From: Dichomitus squalens LYAD-421 SS1
Taxonomy: Eukaryota > Basidiomycota > Agaricomycetes > Polyporales > Polyporaceae
Direction of reading: 5' to 3'
Assembly (NCBI RefSeq): GCF_000275845.1
Contig: NW_006766891.1
Span: 747,903 to 811,902 of the forward strand
Length of the DNA: 64,000 nt
Both the position numbers and the translations under genes were made by a program. How positions within the stretch are numbered: the first letter of the stretch is position 1; the number at the start of each line of letters is the position of its first letter. The notes under the pieces were generated by a model that worked only from the letters and a program-made list of their open reading frames with translations, did no database searches and had not been told where the DNA came from. Of this stretch, positions 33,801 to 46,008 are shown one piece after another.

Positions 33801-35075
33801 TACGCATTGCGCTCCTCGATAGCTTGGTGTGGGTCCAGGCCGACGGGCATGACCGAAGGGACGAGCAATCGCTGCATCTTCGTCGCCCACAGCGCGGAAC
33901 TCACGTCCGGGTCGCACTTCAGGAAGGTGAGTGGGTGCGTGTACGCGTTATACGGATAGATCCCCGAGTTGACGTCCTCCTCGAGCAAAGGCCCTTTCGG
34001 CAACTTCTCGGGGTCGACCGCCTCGATCTCCTCTTCTTTGATCGTCTCCGGGGGTGCCGGCGTGACTTCTGCAACGGGGGGATGCTCGACGACGCCGTTG
34101 ACAGGCGTACCGTTCGTGCTCTTATGGATCTTGACTGCGCTGTCAATGACGCGCGCATTCACATCGGCACCGTGGAGGAGGGTTTGCAAATCAGGGATGG
34201 CCTGGTTTGGCACACGGATCGCTTGCTGGATCTGTTCCGGTACAGGCATGCCGCGGGAGATGAGCTTGAAGGCGTGAATTTGGGCACGGAGTGCGTTGAT
34301 TTGGTCGGGAGTGAAGGACACGGGGGTTTGCGGTGCTTGTAGATAGGGTTGGTTGGTGACAGGCCCCGACGTCAGAGCGTTGCCGTTGGTGGCGGGTACG
34401 CCATTCGCTATGGGTCCCATGGAGCCTCGACCGTTTACTCCTGCATGCAAGTTTATTCTTGCTCTGAGATGACATTTTGGGTTAGCGATCGCTCGGCGAC
34501 GTCTCAGGCAGCGAGGGATATCGAAGAACAAGCGATGGTGTAGGAAGGACGGGAAAGAGAGAAGAGAGGATATCAGAAGAGGCGAGGACTCACTCTGTCG
34601 CTGCTGCAGATTCTGGATGATGCTCCATCTGCCTCGCACTTCCGTCCTCCGAACGAAATCCTTCTCCACCACGTCAGCACATCACCTCCCAAGCCCCCAT
34701 CTGTGCTTGAGTAAGCAACAGTCGACATGTAGGACCGAACATCGCGACGTACGCATCTCCACCGTTGTCTGTGTCCTCAGAGACCTCCAAGTCGACAATC
34801 CCTGGAGCAGGACGTCCATATCTTCGCGAGCTCCTCGCTGTTCTGTCCGGTAGCGTCGCCAGCCCAGGGCTGGTTTGCGCGCTGCGGAGAGAGAGAGAGA
34901 GAGGGAGAGAAGTGAGTGACGCTGGGCGCATATAGGCGTCGTCTGGCAGGGAGTGAATACACACCTGAATGAGATGCAGCATGCGCTCGCGGAAGACAGC
35001 GTTGTCGGGGTTGAGCTGCTGTTGAGTGGGGATGTTGGGAAAATGAGGTTGCGGGGCCTGGTGACTGCCGGCCAT
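30805..35075 (-). pseudogene. SWI/SNF-type ATPase (SNF2/STH1-like), broken and truncated
   Basis: Related to the ATPase of SWI/SNF or RSC chromatin remodelers. In order I see an N-terminal leader, a QLQ-like segment (FTPDQINALRAQIHAFK), a long basic HSA-like helix, the helicase core ([45 protein letters not shown]) and the C-lobe ([25 protein letters not shown]). Introns can be placed across most of the gene. Lesions are a 4-bp CCCT duplication at about 32325-32334 that shifts the frame inside [10 protein letters not shown], an AG-to-CG acceptor at 31408-31407, apparent single-base losses near 34819, 34801 and 34690-34660, and a C-terminus ending at 30805 without SnAC or bromodomain. A local sequencing problem is the alternative explanation for the small indels. 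Confidence 0.75.
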
Positions 35076-35692
35076 GGTTGTGTAACTCGTCCAGGAAAGA
35101 GTCGACGTCCTCTGATCAAGACATCCTGTGTATCGAGTGAGAATGTGATGCAGGTGGACTGGCCACGTAACGAGGGGTCATCACAGGACGATGTAGAGTG
35201 TAGAAGAGAACTGTTGATGAATTCGCAGTGGGGAGCAATGTTCAAGGCGGCCACGCCGGCGACGACAGCGAGCGACGCGATAGAGTCCCTGGCAGTAGTC
35301 GGAGATGACGAAGGAGAGAACAACTGTGGCGGGCAGGACTGGGACGGTGGGAACGGGCGCTTGATACACCATATACGGTGGTACGCATTGGCGTTGTCTG
35401 CCGTATTTCGATCTGTCTACGCCATAGTGGACCAGCACAGTACTGGCACTTGTCTACGTACTTATAGACGACATCAGGATGCCCTTGTCTCGCATATCGT
35501 CCACGGCAGGACCTCGACCCAGCTCCATCTCAAACCTAACCACCGCTATGAATCAGATCCGAAGATAGCGCGATACCCATTTCAAAGAGATCTGCGTTCA
35601 TCCACGAATACAAGCTCACTTCCTACTCCCGCCGAAAGGTACTTCAGACGTAGTCAACGAGATGAGCTCATGTATACATCAGTACATACTAG
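35076..35692. other. Intergenic, no gene seen
   Basis: It lies between the SNF2-like start and the end of the CxC gene. A plus-strand frame across it overlaps both neighbours and is judged a shadow. Confidence 0.5.
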
Positions 35693-38065
35693 TCAATTTA
35701 GCAGTTTCGGGTCTGCACCGACTCTCGAAAGCTCCTCAATAGTGAGACGATTCCTCCACTTGATCACTTCGTCCAGAAAAAAATCGTAACGAGCAGCTCG
35801 CATCTCTCGAACCATAGCCTGAAATCCACCCAACCATGCATTTGTCATCTCCGCCGCAGACGAATTGAAAATCCATTTGTCGCCATTAAAGAGCTCGGGC
35901 CACTGCGCCGCATTACAATGCTGGTTGCAGAAGTTGTCCGACTCCTTGTGTTTTGTTTTTGCATGGAAGGCATCAACGGGCATGATGCAATTATCGAAGT
36001 GCTTCTCTTTCAATGCAATTACATGCTTCTTGAGACTGCATGCATTGTCGAAAAAGATGACCTGAGGGAGTAATAGCGGAAACATGTTCTTCAAGAATTG
36101 CTAGCACAAATGATCATCATTGATGATTCATACCCATTAGGATACATATTTTGTGTACACACCATGACACCATCAATGCCCTCAGAACCAAACATAGTTG
36201 CCCGTCCCAGAATGACACCGCACGTTGCAACAACCAGCTGTTCATTGTGAGTCCGTCGCCGGCCAAACCGTGCGCGTGGCTTTGCGTTTCCCTCCTCAGA
36301 CTTGGAGGGACATTCTCCATTTTCATCGTACTCTGTGAGCTCCTCGGACACTCCTGTACCTTCATCCTCCAGTGAAGATGTTTGAAGTCTTTCCAAACGT
36401 CGCCTAAGTATGAACAGGGCAGAACGCCCATTGGGGTCCTCGAGAGCGCGGTGTGAGGGCTCAGGGCAGGTCTGCTTGTTAGGAGATGCATGCTGGTTAC
36501 AACCCACTACAGCACATATCATCTTGAGGTCCCGATGAGTCTCGCAGAAACGCGAGCGCTGTGTAGGAAGAGGATTTTGACAGTCATGTACATTGCAACA
36601 GGGTCGTCCGATTGTGATGCCATCGACAACAACCGCCCGTATTGCATCTGATTACGGCTAGATAAATGTACACTCAGAGTAACATATAACCAGGTAACAT
36701 ACAGCGACTGCCGGAAACATCTTTCTGCAAGCGACACTTGTTGCAGACATGATCCCAATTTTCCCTCCCTGGCCCTGCCCACCGTAGAGTGCGGTCTTGT
36801 AGTAGAGCATCAAGACGATCAGACTGTTCACCATGTGAGCTGTGCACTAGACACAGGCCCTCTTCATCGCGGTCACGGAGTAGTGCGAAGAGAAAGAAGA
36901 GATCGGAAAGGAGAGATGGCGAAAGGTCTGGCTGTATGGACCGAAAGGCTTCTGGGAACCGCTCTCGGGCGTCAGAGTGCTCTAGATTATAAATGCGAGC
37001 ATTATTTGTGAACGAAACCCTACAGAAAACACTCAATTTATGCTACATGGTGCAGAGAAGTTGACATACCAGGCACAAACAGTTGACCAGGTGAAGCGAT
37101 AGCAAAGTGAAGTCTCGATGATGACATGAGGTGTGAGCAGGATGGCGGCCGGAATACCGCGATAGTAAGTACGGGTTTGTGTTACAGCATCTGTAAAGTA
37201 GTTGCTGTAATAACGGGAGTTGCAGTCTTGTGAATAGATAAGCTATGTGAATACGAAGAACTCAATACAATGATACATACGATCACACTTCAAGGAGTGG
37301 GACATTGCAGGGATAGGGCCATGTTCACGTGTAAAGTACACCGCTGAGACTGACCTAGGAAGACCGAGAATGCGGGGAGTGCCGGCAAGACTCCCTGTAA
37401 CGTAGTTGCATGCCGGATGGATGCACGTACGATGCGGTGGGTATAGGTTGAATGCGGCTAATCAATGCGTGAACAACTATATCAAAAAGTGGGTACAAGG
37501 AAATACAATCAGACCTTCGCCGCTGCCCAACCTGCCACCTGCCTTGTCAGGCCGTCAGGTGCTCGTCATGACGCTCACCGTGCACCAGAGACAGTGGCGC
37601 GCAAGAGCGTCTCCTTCCCTAATCAGGCAGCTAGCAGATCGGACAGCGGTGGCGGGCTCGACCATATTTACCTGTACACAGGAGGACAAGGGAGAACATA
37701 CCTATTTTACGATGTGCCCCATGCAAGCGGAAAGCCTCCAAAACCTCGCCCGACAACTCCGGACATGGTGGACAACTGTACCACAGCCATTCGCCAAGAG
37801 CGCTCCACAAGCGCGGGAAGTGATCGCGGGGGATACCAAGGGCGGCGGCAAAAAACTCTTGAAGGTTGTTCGACAGCATGGTGGGCGGGCCCATAGTTGG
37901 TAATGGTGGTGCATGGCGGTCTAGACTTTGATACCACAGTAGGGAGGGTTTGATGGCCGCGAAGAGGTTCACAAACAGACTAAGAGCTCGATAATCAAGC
38001 AGCGCCGAGAGATGGGTTGGGAGCGAGGAAAGCTGTGCAAACAGAGCCGTGAGGTTGCCGGACAT
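35693..38065 (-). CDS. CxC5-CxC6 protein associated with KDZ transposons
   Basis: Exons 38065..37702, 37618..37579, 37531..37515, 37457..37281, 37226..37070, 37019..36703, 36647..36163 and 36061..35693 join in frame to 641 residues. The N-terminus is helical (PRDHFPRLWSALGEWLW). The CxC5-like region has TCIHPAC, then KCDHCNSRYY, RTYYRGIP and a Trp/Ser/Asn block before ARIYNL. The CxC6-like cluster has PCCNVHDCQNPL, RFCETH, CAVVGCNQ and TCPEPSHR. The C-terminal part (VIFFDNACSLKKH, DAFHAKTKHKES, FCNQHCN, WIFNSSAAEMTNAW, FLDEVIKWRN) is the typical ending of this family. Such genes are repeated in agaricomycete genomes and linked to KDZ DNA transposons. A 17-nt microexon (37531..37515) is inferred from phase. 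All segments are open, so this copy may be recent. Confidence 0.82.
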
Positions 38066-38130
38066 AGTGAGACCAGAGACAGGAGACAAGTTGACAGGGC
38101 ACGATGGAGAGAGCAGAGGGGGACACTGGC

Positions 38131-38138
38131 ATATATAT
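38131..38138 (-). promoter_or_regulatory. Probable TATA box of the CxC5-CxC6 gene
   Basis: An atatatat tract lies 66-73 nt before the ATG at 38065. It supports that start over the in-frame ATG at 38269, which would lie upstream of the promoter. Confidence 0.35.
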
Positions 38139-38338
38139 GACCTGAGGGGTCTGCTGCGAGCGCACTTGGAGGGCGTGGACTTGGCGTCGCGAACAGACCT
38201 GCGAACAGGAGGCGACAGGGGAAAACTTGATTTCTCTCGATTTCGCACGAATTCTCGCACACGAGACAAAAAGGGAATTCGCAGGGAGAAAAGATTCTCG
38301 GCGTCTGAGGCTCGGGTAAAACTCGTTCGGCGCTTGCA

Positions 38339-38369
38339 CCGTAGTCGTAGCCGGCCACGCTGCGAAACC
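38339..38369. repeat. Right 31-bp inverted-repeat copy
   Basis: It is the inverted counterpart of 27895-27925 (29 of 31 bases), about 270 bp upstream of the CxC5-CxC6 start. Confidence 0.6.
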
Positions 38370-40291
38370 GATATTCTGCGCGGGTGGGCGCCACGGGAAG
38401 TCTGAGAATGCTGCCTTCCAGCTAGTCCCTCCTGCGTGGACTGGACGGGGTCCTGGTCCTGGGCCCTCTTTCTCTGCCCTTTGTTGCTGCTCCCTTCTTA
38501 ATCTCTCACAACGTCGCCACTATCGACTCATCAGCGACGCGATCGCGCCGAAGCCCGCAGAGCTCGCTATCGTGGGACTGGATATGGATGATGTCATTCC
38601 TATATGCGTCGACGCACCCGTCGAACGTTCCTCCTCCTTCTCCGCTCGAGTCTCGCGTGCCTAGCTCGTCCGTCGACTGGCTGTAGCAGGCCGCGGCTGT
38701 GGTCGAATCCCGCGCAGAGCTGCCCCCTTCCATCCGTACGTCCGTCTAAGTATAGTCTCTCGAGGTGACTTTGGCGTTCAGTTCGATGCCATGGGCCGAG
38801 CACGTCCGCTTCCTGGGTTCGCACACGGCCCTCGATGTCCGCCGAGGTCCGATGAGCTTATGAGGCGTGCTGTAGCGTCGTCGCTATGACGGAGATGGAC
38901 CGCCATCGGTCGCACTGGACTTCTAGTGCGCGAACATGGCGAGCCCGGCAACTCATGTCGCGTGATGGACCTACATACGCCCATACGCTAACGGTGACAT
39001 TCCGGGTGTTAGACACAACGTCTGTCCTCTTCGCTCGAACAACCGTGCGCTCCTCGGTTCACGGCTAGTGCGTCGGTCAAAGTCCCAGCCGACGCCGTTT
39101 CTGCGCTGGGTTCTCTGCCGGCGATGCGGACGATCGCGAGGCCCTCTCATCCCCATGGCTCATCCGGATGGTCGCCTGCCCCGAATCCTCGTCCGCTCCG
39201 AAAGAGCCTGGCGCGCCCCCCTCTTCTATTTCCACTCGTGCCAAATACGTACCCCCTCGCCACGAACGTCGAGCTGAACGCTGGCAATCAGGCAGCTTCC
39301 TATAGCGCTGGGGTCCTCCGGATGTCCGAGCGTCCCCCCTACGTTCTCGCCGCTTCTCGTCCTAGCATCCTGTACCCTCAGCCACCCCTACGTCCCGCAG
39401 AGAAGCTTACATCGGGCAAAGCCTCGTAATTGCCGCGGAAGCCTACGCCTATGGGGACAAGGCTATGCCTTCGTACAGCGCCATCGCGAACCTTCGACAG
39501 CAGTTTCTCGCTGTCGACCCGGAGCGCGGGTGCCGTCGTTGCGTATGCGCTGTTTACGCCTCAGGCCTGCGTCGGTGTCTTGTGTTTTCATCGGCTCGCG
39601 AGCCCGGGCTGCGCACAAGCTTCAGGCTCTCATTAATCGCGAGGTCCCTGTACGTGCTTCCCGCACCGCCCGCCGAGGCTGCGCAATGGCAAAGTCCCGA
39701 CCCTACTCACCGAGGTGGCGTTACGACTGCCTCTTCTGGGCGGGACGCGTATGCGCCCACTCAGGACGGATATCCCGCCCGGAGATTAGAATGAATGGCT
39801 TCCGCGACCCGTTCTGTCATCTCATCACGGCGACGCTTTACGAATGTCCGGTGCGCTGTTCATGCCGGTCGTTCACGGTCTGCGTTATCCCACGTTCACC
39901 GATCGCTCACGCACGTAATCGCAGCGGCGCGCCCATCTCTCGCCCCAGGCAGACCGAGTACTCTACCACCCAAAATCCACCTCACCTAAATATACGTCGG
40001 TCTTAACCATCCTCGCGAAACGCGACGGAGGGCCTCGGTCCGGCTTTCAGGCGTCCTGGGACTGATCACGCCCAATCCCTTCACGTCCGTTACCCGACGT
40101 TTCGGACGGGACACGCCGGAGCGCCCAGCGCGCCTCGTGCCCGCATTTAACGCAGGCGCGGACGCGTCGGAGCGCCTCCCGCCTCGTGTCGATTGGGTGC
40201 CGCCGCGCGTCCGGGGTCCCTTGGAGCGTTCGTCTCGTCATCAGTGATTAACCACGCTGGGGAGGAGTCCAAGACGGGCGTATCCCGTCAA
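38370..40291. other. Gene desert, left part
   Basis: GC-rich sequence with many short overlapping frames on both strands and no recognisable motif. No gene is called. Confidence 0.45.
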
Positions 40292-40663
40292 TAGGGCCGC
40301 TCAATTCTTGAGGACGCAGGACGCAGGACGCACTCAGAGCACAACTGATGGATGTGATGGGCTAGCCGAACCTGCCGCATATGGCAAGGTACCAACCTCA
40401 TCTCTTGTGCCCGTTGTTTTCCAAGGGGTCTGTCGTGTCCCAAACCTAACAGAAAAATATGAATCGCGAGTATGTTGAAGACGAAGGCTTTCCGCGTCGA
40501 TTGACATTATCCTTGAGGCACTTTGTGAGGGGGGATGAGTGTTATCGTCGCTCGAGGGGTTTCGAAGGCGAGCTCGTCGGCTAGTCTCGCTTAGCCCATC
40601 ACCTCCATCAATGGCCTCTGAACGCGTCCTGCGTCCTGCGTCCTCAAGAATTGAGCGGCCCTA
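40292..40663. mobile_element. TA-flanked MITE (Tc1/mariner-like)
   Basis: The inverted ends at 40294-40331 and 40624-40661 are identical over about 38 bases, starting gggccgctcaattcttgagg and followed by a ggacgca repeat. Both ends abut the dinucleotide TA, as expected for Tc1/mariner insertion. The interior is about 290 bp and has no coding capacity. Confidence 0.8.
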
Positions 40664-43600
40664 ATGGCCGATGTCCGTCGCGTCTGTCGCATCGCACGAC
40701 GGGGCTCCCGCTACGGCGTCGCGGAAGGTCCGTTGGGCCACACGACGCGGGGTCGCGATGGGTGGACGACTGTGGACGAGGAGCCGGCTTGGCACGTTCC
40801 TGGATCTGCGCGAGGCGGGATAAGCGACGAGGGCGGGCGATCTCCCTGATGGTCGGTTTCCGCCCCGGGAGAGCGTCGTCAGGTCGACGGGGCTTGCCAT
40901 GACGCTCGCGAACAACGCTCTCCAAGTCGTGTTGGTGGAGAGAATGTGGTTGGGTCACAGCTTGCGCACGTTCCTCTTGAGACAACCATGCCGCCGGGAG
41001 TCGGTTCGGGAGGCGGCGCCGCATATATGTGGAAGTCAAACACCCGGAAGTTGTAGTGACAGAGGTGCGTGCCGTTGTACTTCGCTGCATGCGGCCGTGG
41101 AACAACGTCCTCGCTGGAGAATGTTACAGCAGCCGTGCGCGCATGCGCTGTCGTGGCAGCTCGCTATTGCTTCTGTCCTCGGCGTCGCTCTTATCGCATT
41201 TGTAGAATTGCGTCGCAATGAGGCCGCTCTCTATCACCGTCTCGTAAAGCTGTCTCCGCGTTGTTCGGAGGTGTCCACTGCTTTCCCCGCAAGACGTCAG
41301 CGCAATCGCAAGTGACACACGGCGGGCCGTCCACACGACGCCAACGTCCACGCTAAACCTGTATTTCTCTCCCGGCATGCTGGTCAGTAATGCCCACATT
41401 ATCTTTGCCTTTACGCCACACAGTTGACAAGTTAGCCCCGTGCTGGGAATGTAGGACAGTACCAAGCATACCGACCGGCAGGAGCTCACTAATGCGCTGC
41501 CAATGTCAGCGACTTGCGTAGTCGCGTCCCCGCCGCATCCCAAATGTCAGACACGCATCCTGACCAAGCGCGTCGTTACGAGAGCGGGCCCCCGCGCACT
41601 GCGAGGCGGTCCCACGGCAGCACCGACGTTCTCGCAGTCCGCACGTCCGCCCGCGTGGGATCGCCTCCCGACCGGCCGCGGTGCCGGCTCTGCTCGAATC
41701 GTTCGCTCGCTCCCGCGCCCGAGCACCGTTTCGAGCGGAGGGACGATCGCTGCTGCCGCGGTACCAGTAAGCGGCGGGTGGCCCTGACTAGCCATCGTCA
41801 GAACTCTCATGGAGGTGCTTCTCGCTGTTGACGCACCTCGCGTCTCGCACGCAGAAAATCTCAGTGTATGTAGCCTCGTCTAGCCTCCCTAGCGTGCATC
41901 GCGCGGCTTTGGCCTCGCTTGAGAGTTGCGAAGGTACGGTGGATGAGATCATTGATGGCTCCATGACTCTCGGGGATTGCCTTCGCTTGGAATCCCCCCG
42001 CGAGAGAGGCCTGGACACATGCGCACTTGCTCTTGTGTTTAGCGCTGCGCTTATGCTAGGCGAATCGTCATACTTAGCTGGTGCGTATCCCCTCAGGTTC
42101 TCTCGCAGCGGTCTCCTCACCTCAGGAAAATAGATTCTGCAATTAGCGTGTCTCGTTCCAGTCCGTCGTTCTGTTCTCAATTCTCGTCGTTCCATGGCGC
42201 AGGTTGCCGACGTCCGCTACGCAGTCTAAAGGCTAAATTTGGCTGGGAGGAACCGGCACCGCGGAGACTTTGCTTATCTGCGTCGCGGACGCAAATGGCC
42301 ACACCGTGGCGGCGAGTGCGGCGGGCGATGCCTGCTGAGCTCTTGCATTTTCATGGCGCCGTGTTCACCTCTCACCTAACTTCTGTGCCTTGATTACGAG
42401 CGAACGTGCTTGACGGGACTTGTGCGGGCGCGCTGCGGGAGCATCGTTACCACCCCTTCTAGGTCGGGCTTGGCAGGACGGGGGTTTGCACCGGTGGAGA
42501 CCCATTGGTCGCTGATTGGGCATCATCATGGGAAGGTGAGAACGACAACGCCTTTAGACCTGATTCAAAAGCTTGCGCTGATGAAGAAGTACGACTGCCG
42601 CGAGAGCGGTAGCACCGTGTCAGAGCCGCTGCGATCATGTTCGGAGCTGAACATACCTGAGGAGGGAGATGTCACCCTGAAAAGTCGGGACATCCTCGGA
42701 GCCGTCTTCGTGCAATGCTCCCTTAGCGACTTGGCGAGGGATAGACGGCACGAAAGTGGAGAGGAGGCCACAACGCTCGCTCCTTGTCAGGCCCGGTTCT
42801 GCCGTTCTTCGCTGATCTGCCTTTCTCAACAGAGCTAGACACTATCCGGGCGCTTTATAACAGGTCCCCACCGTCCCCCAACCCAGCCCGGGGAAATGTC
42901 CATCTCATTGTGCACGATGCACAAGCCCGAGAAAGCCGTCAGATAGCGATTGACATCTGTTTGACATTTCATCGGCCACATCTGTACTCCCCGCCCCAGC
43001 CAAGCTTCGCGGAAGCAATTCAAATCACTTAGTCTGTCTTGCGCCCTGCGTCAGTGCAATCCTACAGACCTTCTCCGATATCAGATATACACTCGTCGGG
43101 GCATGTAGCATGCACAGCCTGCGGCGGGTTCTATGCAGAGACGTTTCATTTCGGACACTCAATGCAGCTTCGGATTCTGGGCGACACGGTGAGCGCCCGA
43201 CGTGCTGTCTCGAAGCGTCTGAGGACTGACGCACTTGTACTTGGAAAGCACAGTGGACCGGGAAGAACGTAACTCCGATACTCATGGCGAGCTTACGAAG
43301 TTCGGAGTGCGTGCCGATCCCGGATTCTGCGTCAGCCTTTGTCCCAAGCACCCTGGCGAGATCATGCTGATATCCCACCGGCTCTCATGCCCTCTCAGGT
43401 CCAGACGGCGGATGTCAGCAGTGACGAAGTACCTGACGCTTTGTATCGCGCAATTAGTCGGGCACTTGAGGCATGTTGCTACGTTATGTGGTTTTGAAGT
43501 CGGCGCAGCTTGCTCCGGTGCTTATCTATCATTTGTCCTTATCGACAGCCTCCGGACATCTGCGGCATGCTCGAGTCTGCGCAAAGTACTGGTCCACGAT

Positions 43601-46008
43601 AATAATGGAACATAAGAGAATCTGAAAGGGCAGATGCAAGGTAGGTTCTCGACGTACGGTCCGATGCCCCGTCGCCGACACGCATGCACAAGCTCTACTC
43701 ATGTCTCGACTCAGCAGTCAAGCTAGGTCAGAAGCATGCAGCTTTCCGGCGTTTCCCCGGTCTCCCACGCATCCTACCGGAGGGGAAGTCTTTTGCATTG
43801 TTCATAGGGAGAGATTTGCGGTAAAATGATTGTCTATCTCGCAGGGAACCGAGCGCGACCTTGTGCAGGTGAGCTATTCTTGTCTTCCACCTCTCTACGT
43901 CGTTCTCATGCTGGATGACAGATTGAGACACTCGTTCTCAGACGGCCAATCTGCGGGAGAAAGGGTATAGCTGGCCACACCGCTCGTGGCTACATGCGCA
44001 AGTCGTTGACTATGCGTAGGTTCGAACGTGCGACAACTCACCTTATAAAGGAGGCCTTACCATTCTTCTGTGCGGTGCGGCAATTCGTCCATCACATGAC
44101 TACGCACGGGTGTCTCTCTTCCTTGTCAGGACACCGCCGTGTTCTCAAATCGAGAGATCCGTCTATCCGGAACCGGATCTGGTGACGAGAATTACTGTCC
44201 ATCCAAGCCCTGGCAAGATACGATGAGATACGTCAATTGACGTCGCCTGACACATTTTTACTCAACCTTAGTACGGGACTTTTTCCTGCTCTACCGATGG
44301 GAAGTGGTCTTGGCGCGATGACCTCTTAAGCTTACCAGCAGCCAACCGCCTGCCAAGAACACTGGGCGCGATCTAAGAACAGACTCCACTCGTTCTTTAT
44401 GACATTTACAACAGCCTTCCTCGATTTAGGAGCGGCGTCGAAACGTCTTATCCCAGCCAGGGAGAGCATCCGCAGACATGATCTGTCAACGAAGGCTTCT
44501 TTAGCGGGTAAAGGAATGTTGACACGGGGCCAGGCCACCGCTGTACTTGCGGTGTCTGTCTTTTTCAGGTGTGCAACGGTTGCCTCCGCTCTGTAAAACT
44601 TACGCAAAGACATGGGTGGGACTCAGCCTATCAAGGGCAGCAGCTTCAAAAACGACGGCAACACTCAAGATTTTACTATGCAGCGTTTAGAAGCTCGCGG
44701 AACACTGACTTTTTGTGTCCAATACCACATTCATTTCCGTTCGAGGATAGGCCCGCGGGAAGGGGGTCTTCCCATGAAGTCGTGTAGGTAATCCGTACGT
44801 CTCCCTTCCATATTGGCAATGTGGCCCTTCTGACCCTACTTCTCGACTCTTCGAGCCAGCGAAGGAGGTTATCAAGACCTTCTGCGCTGTGTGTAAGGGT
44901 TCTCCGGTCGTGTGATGACACCGAGATGGCGTGCGCGGGACGTTGGGCTTTACACGGCCACAGTCCATTCTTTTCTGACCAGCTGTCCTGCTGCGGGTCA
45001 GCTGTAGGCGTCAGTTCGCTGTCGGCTTTACTTGGCGGGCGTCATGAAGTTGCTCAATGAGCCGTTCCCAGCACAGCCGACGTCACTGGGGTCGGCATCA
45101 GTTTACCCACGTCTCTCACTTCTTGGGAGCGGAGGTGCAGGTCGAAAGTACTGGAAGCCGAGTACCTACCTCGACAGAGGATTGATCGGTCGAGCTTGTT
45201 GGCACCGCCGCGAGGCATTTAATCGAGGCATATCGCATAGGCAAGAGAACCTACATGTCCCACCCGATGATCGATTACCGCCTGGTCGTCCGCGCTCTTG
45301 CATGTTCAGGTTCGTTCACTTCACAAGGATTCTATTTGCTCACTGTGACCCCGGACATCCCTTCCTCTAGATTTTCGGGCTTCTCGGTTGGCACGAGGAT
45401 ACGATCGTGCTGAGCTTCGCGCCGACTCGTGTACGAAAGCATCGCCGCAGGCTCTCCCGAGGCCGCTGTGCAGACTGCGGTCAATATTCTTCATTTCTTT
45501 TTCATCTTCATTTTCATTATAGCCCGCGCTCACATGCGTACTAGACACCCTCGCAACGGCTTGTTTGCACTGCTCGTTTGTCATGTGCAAGACATGTTCA
45601 TGGTACGTCTCGCTGTGCCTTGCTGCTCTCTGAAGACGATCGCGTCAGCCCATTGTTATAGCCCTACAATGCTAGCTCCTCGCGCTATGCACGCATATGC
45701 AGAGCTTCACATGTCGAATGCCCCTTCCTTGACAGCGTCGAACCACGCTTGTATGCATCGGTGGTGAACGCCGCACACGTGGCCTTCGCATTCACGATGC
45801 AGAAGATCCTTTCTGCCAGCCCTGCAAGTGACAAGCATGCTAGTACATCATGAAGCCGCATACACTGACTACCGATATGCTGATCAGTCCGATCGGGTGG
45901 AAGGATCATGGACCAAGGTAGGGCGCGTTTTGTCAACTGCCTTGATGCTGAATTGTGAAACATTCTCCGATACGCTCACTAGCTGAGGGAGAAGACCTCA
46001 TCAGCTTG
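40664..46008. other. Gene desert, right part
   Basis: About 5.3 kb in which all frames are short, with stops in every frame at a normal rate. I see no reverse transcriptase, integrase, transposase or RNA gene signature. It may be decayed transposon sequence. Confidence 0.45.

Noticed and set aside
34953..35789. Plus-strand open frame of 278 codons
   Set aside because: It overlaps the first exon of the SNF2-like gene and the last exon of the CxC gene on the other strand and has no recognisable motif; judged a shadow.
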